This document shows positions 4,808-6,859 of a stretch of DNA of 6,859 nt, in pieces (position 1 is the stretch's first letter; every line of letters starts with the position of its first letter). The stretch comes from Thiodiazotropha sp037382065 (GTDB lineage: Bacteria; Pseudomonadota; Gammaproteobacteria; Chromatiales; Chromatiaceae), in contig JARRQF010000210.1 of the NCBI GenBank assembly GCA_037382065.1, positions 1-6,859 of the forward strand, written 5' to 3'. The notes under the pieces were generated by a model. It did no database searches. It was not told where the DNA came from and was given only the letters and a program-made list of their open reading frames with translations. Position numbers and translations under genes: made by a program.

Positions 4808-6859
4808 ATGTCAACAGATATAATAATCAAAGATAAAACAGTAAAAAACCAATATGATGCAGCAAAGACTGCACTTGAACGTGCGGCCCAGATAAGAGAC
4901 TTCTTACAGAAAGTTGAAAATGGAGAAGCAACAGACAGCGATGTTGATAAACTATTACGCGACAGCTTCGGTGATCTAATAGGAGAAACGCCACTAGCTC
5001 CATTATTACCACTGTATAATAAAGTGGGAGAGTTAATAGAGTTCTGCGAAGATCCTACAGGAAAAACCCCTGAAGAATATGCAAAAGAGGTTCGCGTATT
5101 GGACGCCTTATTAACATTGTCTGTAACCTTAGGGAAATTCTTTGGGAGAGACATGGAAAAACCTGATCTGCCCAAGATAAGGTTGGGTGGGCGTCCGGAA
5201 TGGGAGAGGGGTAAGGACTGGACGCCGCCACGCGATCCCCTAGTTCTCGATTTGGATGGTGACGGCATTGAAACCATAGGTGTTGATGATTGGAATAATA
5301 CCGTTCTATTTGACCATAATACAAATGGTATCAAGGTTGGCACGGGCTGGGTGAGTAGCGATGACGGTTTGCTAGTGATGGATCGTGATGGCAACGGTAG
5401 CATTGATAATGGTTGGGAACTTTTCGGTGACAATACCCTGCTTGGCAATGGCGAATTGGCAGCCAATGCCTACGAGGCACTGGCAGAGCTGGATAGCAAT
5501 TCAGATGGCCTGATTGATCTGAATGATACAAACTTTGGAAAACTTAAGGTATGGCAAGACCTAAATCAAGATGGTATCAGCCAGGATAATGAACTTATAA
5601 CCCTGACTGAGTTAGGCATTCAATCTATATCCACTAGCCAAACAGAAGCCAGCGAAAACCAAAATGGCAATACCGTTTTCTCCAACGGCGTCTACACCAA
5701 AATTGATGGCACCATCGGGGTAACTGGTGGCCTCCTATTTGATTCTTCTACTTTTCATACCGAATATCCTGACGATATTGCCATCACCGAGCAAGCCCTG
5801 AGCTTACCCAATATGCACGGCTCTGGTCGAGTGCGCAATCTGAGGCAAGCTGCCAGCCTGTCTGGTGATTTAGCCAATCTGTTAGAGATATTTAGTGAAA
5901 CTCATATTCACTCTGAGCAAGCCGCCGTGATGGATGGCTTGATTGAAGCTTGGGCTAGCACTAGTGACATGTCAAGCATGACCCAACGGGCATTGGATGC
6001 CAACTTTATCGTTAAATACACTTTTGGTAATGTTGAGGAGACTCCCCATGATGGCATTACCATGACATCAGGCGAGTACACCGGCAAGCAAAGCTATATG
6101 AGTGTTGATGATTTCTACGGTGGTCGTGGCGAAGAATTCGAAAAATGGATGCGTATCATCAGTATCTTAGAGCGTTTCAATGGCGAAGAGTTTGTTGACT
6201 TCACTTTGCCGGAAGAGCCTGACGAAAGTACTGCTATTGTTATGACTGATTCTTCTACGGTCGGGAGCTATGGCGGCTATGGTACTTTCGCACCTGGTCT
6301 TTACCACCGGGTAAATGTCAATATCAGCCAAGCTCAACTGGATCTGTTACAACAGAGTTATGATGCCCTAAAAAAATCTCTTTTTACAGCATTAGCAACA
6401 GAAACCCGTATTCAGGATTATGTCGGTGCAATTTCTTTAGATGTTGTCGAAGGTCTATTGATAGCGGATACCAGTGGCGTCACTGCCTTATTGACCGAGC
6501 GCTTCGCCGAGGACCAAGAAACAGCTATATGGGACGCGCTTTTCTTGCGAACAGAATTCGGAAATACAGACCCATATTGGGATCCACTACTCGATTTGCG
6601 TGATATTTTACAAGCTACCAGCAGCTTAACCTTGGCGGCAAAAGATCTGTTGGAAGAAGAAAAAATCTATCTTGCTGATGCCCCTTGGACAACAAGGGTT
6701 TTACCTCAAGAAGCCAAGATTGTCTTTTTGAGCGATACCGATGATACCTTGAGAGCCCATCCGCAAGGTGCTGTAGTGTATGGAGAAGGTGGCAATGATG
6801 AACTCTATGGCAGCAGCGGCAAAGATATCCTCGATGGTGCTGATGGAAATGATACCCTA
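4808..6859 (+). CDS. RTX protein with FrpC-type self-processing module (3' end outside window)
   Basis: The frame is open for 684 codons to the window edge with no stop. Secreted calcium-binding protein, presumably the substrate of the exporter and fusion protein just upstream. Residues 1-143 are a charged, probably helical segment I do not recognise, with no signal peptide, as expected for type I export. After Asp143-Pro144 comes a self-processing module (to about 320) closely like that of Neisseria FrpC and Actinobacillus ApxIVA. Residues about 321-655 resemble the middle region of large RTX proteins (GSGRVRNLRQAASLSGDLANLL at 338-359; LDLLQQSYDALKKSLFTAL at 511-529). The first nonapeptides appear at 658-684. 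More repeats and a C-terminal secretion signal should lie beyond 6859. The first part is much more AT-rich than the transporter genes. Whether it is a toxin, adhesin or other surface protein cannot be told; no lipase, protease or pore domain is visible. Confidence 0.93.
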   Translation, partial: MSTDIIIKDKTVKNQYDAAKTALERAAQIRDFLQKVENGEATDSDVDKLLRDSFGDLIGETPLAPLLPLYNKVGELIEFCEDPTGKTPEEYAKEVRVLDALLTLSVTLGKFFGRDMEKPDLPKIRLGGRPEWERGKDWTPPRDPLVLDLDGDGIETIGVDDWNNTVLFDHNTNGIKVGTGWVSSDDGLLVMDRDGNGSIDNGWELFGDNTLLGNGELAANAYEALAELDSNSDGLIDLNDTNFGKLKVWQDLNQDGISQDNELITLTELGIQSISTSQTEASENQNGNTVFSNGVYTKIDGTIGVTGGLLFDSSTFHTEYPDDIAITEQALSLPNMHGSGRVRNLRQAASLSGDLANLLEIFSETHIHSEQAAVMDGLIEAWASTSDMSSMTQRALDANFIVKYTFGNVEETPHDGITMTSGEYTGKQSYMSVDDFYGGRGEEFEKWMRIISILERFNGEEFVDFTLPEEPDESTAIVMTDSSTVGSYGGYGTFAPGLYHRVNVNISQAQLDLLQQSYDALKKSLFTALATETRIQDYVGAISLDVVEGLLIADTSGVTALLTERFAEDQETAIWDALFLRTEFGNTDPYWDPLLDLRDILQATSSLTLAAKDLLEEEKIYLADAPWTTRVLPQEAKIVFLSDTDDTLRAHPQGAVVYGEGGNDELYGSSGKDILDGADGNDTL
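5234..5767 (+). other. Self-processing (clip-and-link) module, Asp143-Pro144 to about residue 320
   Basis: In FrpC, calcium triggers autocatalytic cleavage of the Asp414-Pro415 bond; the freed Asp can form an isopeptide bond with a Lys of another protein. The same layout is visible here: Asp143-Pro144 is followed at once by LVLDLDGDGIET, then GWVSSDDGLLV, NGWELFGDNT, AYEALAELDSNSDG, VWQDLNQDGIS and ELGIQS, all recalled from FrpC. Length, about 177 residues, also agrees with FrpC. Calcium-type loops are D148-x-D150-x-D152, D169-x-N171-x-N173, D192-x-D194-x-N196, D229-x-N231-x-D233 (Asp240 at position 12) and D251-x-N253-x-D255 (Glu262 at position 12). The module boundary at about 320 is estimated from the FrpC length. 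Cleavage itself is inferred from family knowledge. Confidence 0.85.
6779..6859 (+). repeat. Start of RTX nonapeptide repeats (three units)
   Basis: Three consecutive nine-residue units, YGEGGNDEL, YGSSGKDIL and DGADGNDTL (residues 658-684), follow the GGxGxDxux pattern in which Gly and Asp bind calcium and the hydrophobic last residue packs a parallel beta-roll. The second unit is degenerate (Ser-Ser in place of the usual glycines). The array is cut by the window edge exactly at a unit boundary, so its length is unknown. Confidence 0.9.

Noticed and set aside
4572..4823. 83-codon forward frame with a hydrophobic stretch (IIIDFIVICITIL) overlapping the RTX start by 16 bases
   Set aside because: No ribosome site before its ATG, composition simply mirrors AT-rich DNA, and it overlaps a well-supported gene start. 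No family recognised.
4756..5466. 236-codon reverse-strand frame
   Set aside because: It is the antisense shadow of the RTX gene; low-complexity Ser/Pro-rich product with no recognisable domain.
6569..6586. Other Asp-Pro pairs in the RTX protein (588-589, 592-593, also 82-83) as cleavage sites
   Set aside because: None is followed by the self-processing module; only Asp143-Pro144 is in the FrpC-type context.

Overview
The window holds a type I secretion locus (HlyB/HlyD type) reading left to right into the 5' part of a large RTX protein that runs off the right edge. The families (HlyB, HlyD, an FrpC-type self-processing RTX protein, a decayed ISL3-family transposase) point to a Gram-negative proteobacterium, possibly a gammaproteobacterium. 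The sequence alone does not fix the genus.

Layout: bases 1-459 are AT-rich with no recognisable gene. Bases about 463-769 are the decayed 3' end of an ISL3-family transposase with two in-frame stops, a frameshift and a lost terminal stop. Its frame therefore runs straight into the next gene. Bases 821-2959 encode a 712-residue ABC exporter with an N-terminal C39-like domain that lacks the catalytic Cys. Bases 2959-4371 encode a 470-residue membrane fusion protein, overlapping the exporter by one base (TGATG). Four bases after its stop, a 45-codon small ORF (4376-4513) with a strong Shine-Dalgarno site follows. An AT-rich stretch (4514-4807) leads to the RTX gene at 4808, which is open to base 6859 (684 codons visible).

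The visible RTX protein has four parts: a short unrecognised N-terminal segment (1-143), an FrpC/ApxIVA-type self-processing module beginning right after Asp143-Pro144 (about 144-320), a long middle region (about 321-655), and the first three calcium-binding nonapeptides (658-684). The inferred mode of action is export of the unfolded RTX protein by the ABC exporter and fusion protein with a TolC-like outer membrane channel encoded elsewhere. Calcium outside the cell would then fold it and trigger cleavage at Asp143-Pro144, leaving a reactive Asp on the released N-terminal fragment. No acyltransferase (HlyC-like) or TolC gene lies in the window.

The most interesting points are the clip-and-link module behind an unusually short novel N-terminal segment, the well-initiated small ORF between transporter and substrate genes, and the transposase remnant that makes a false N-terminal extension of the exporter likely in automatic annotation.
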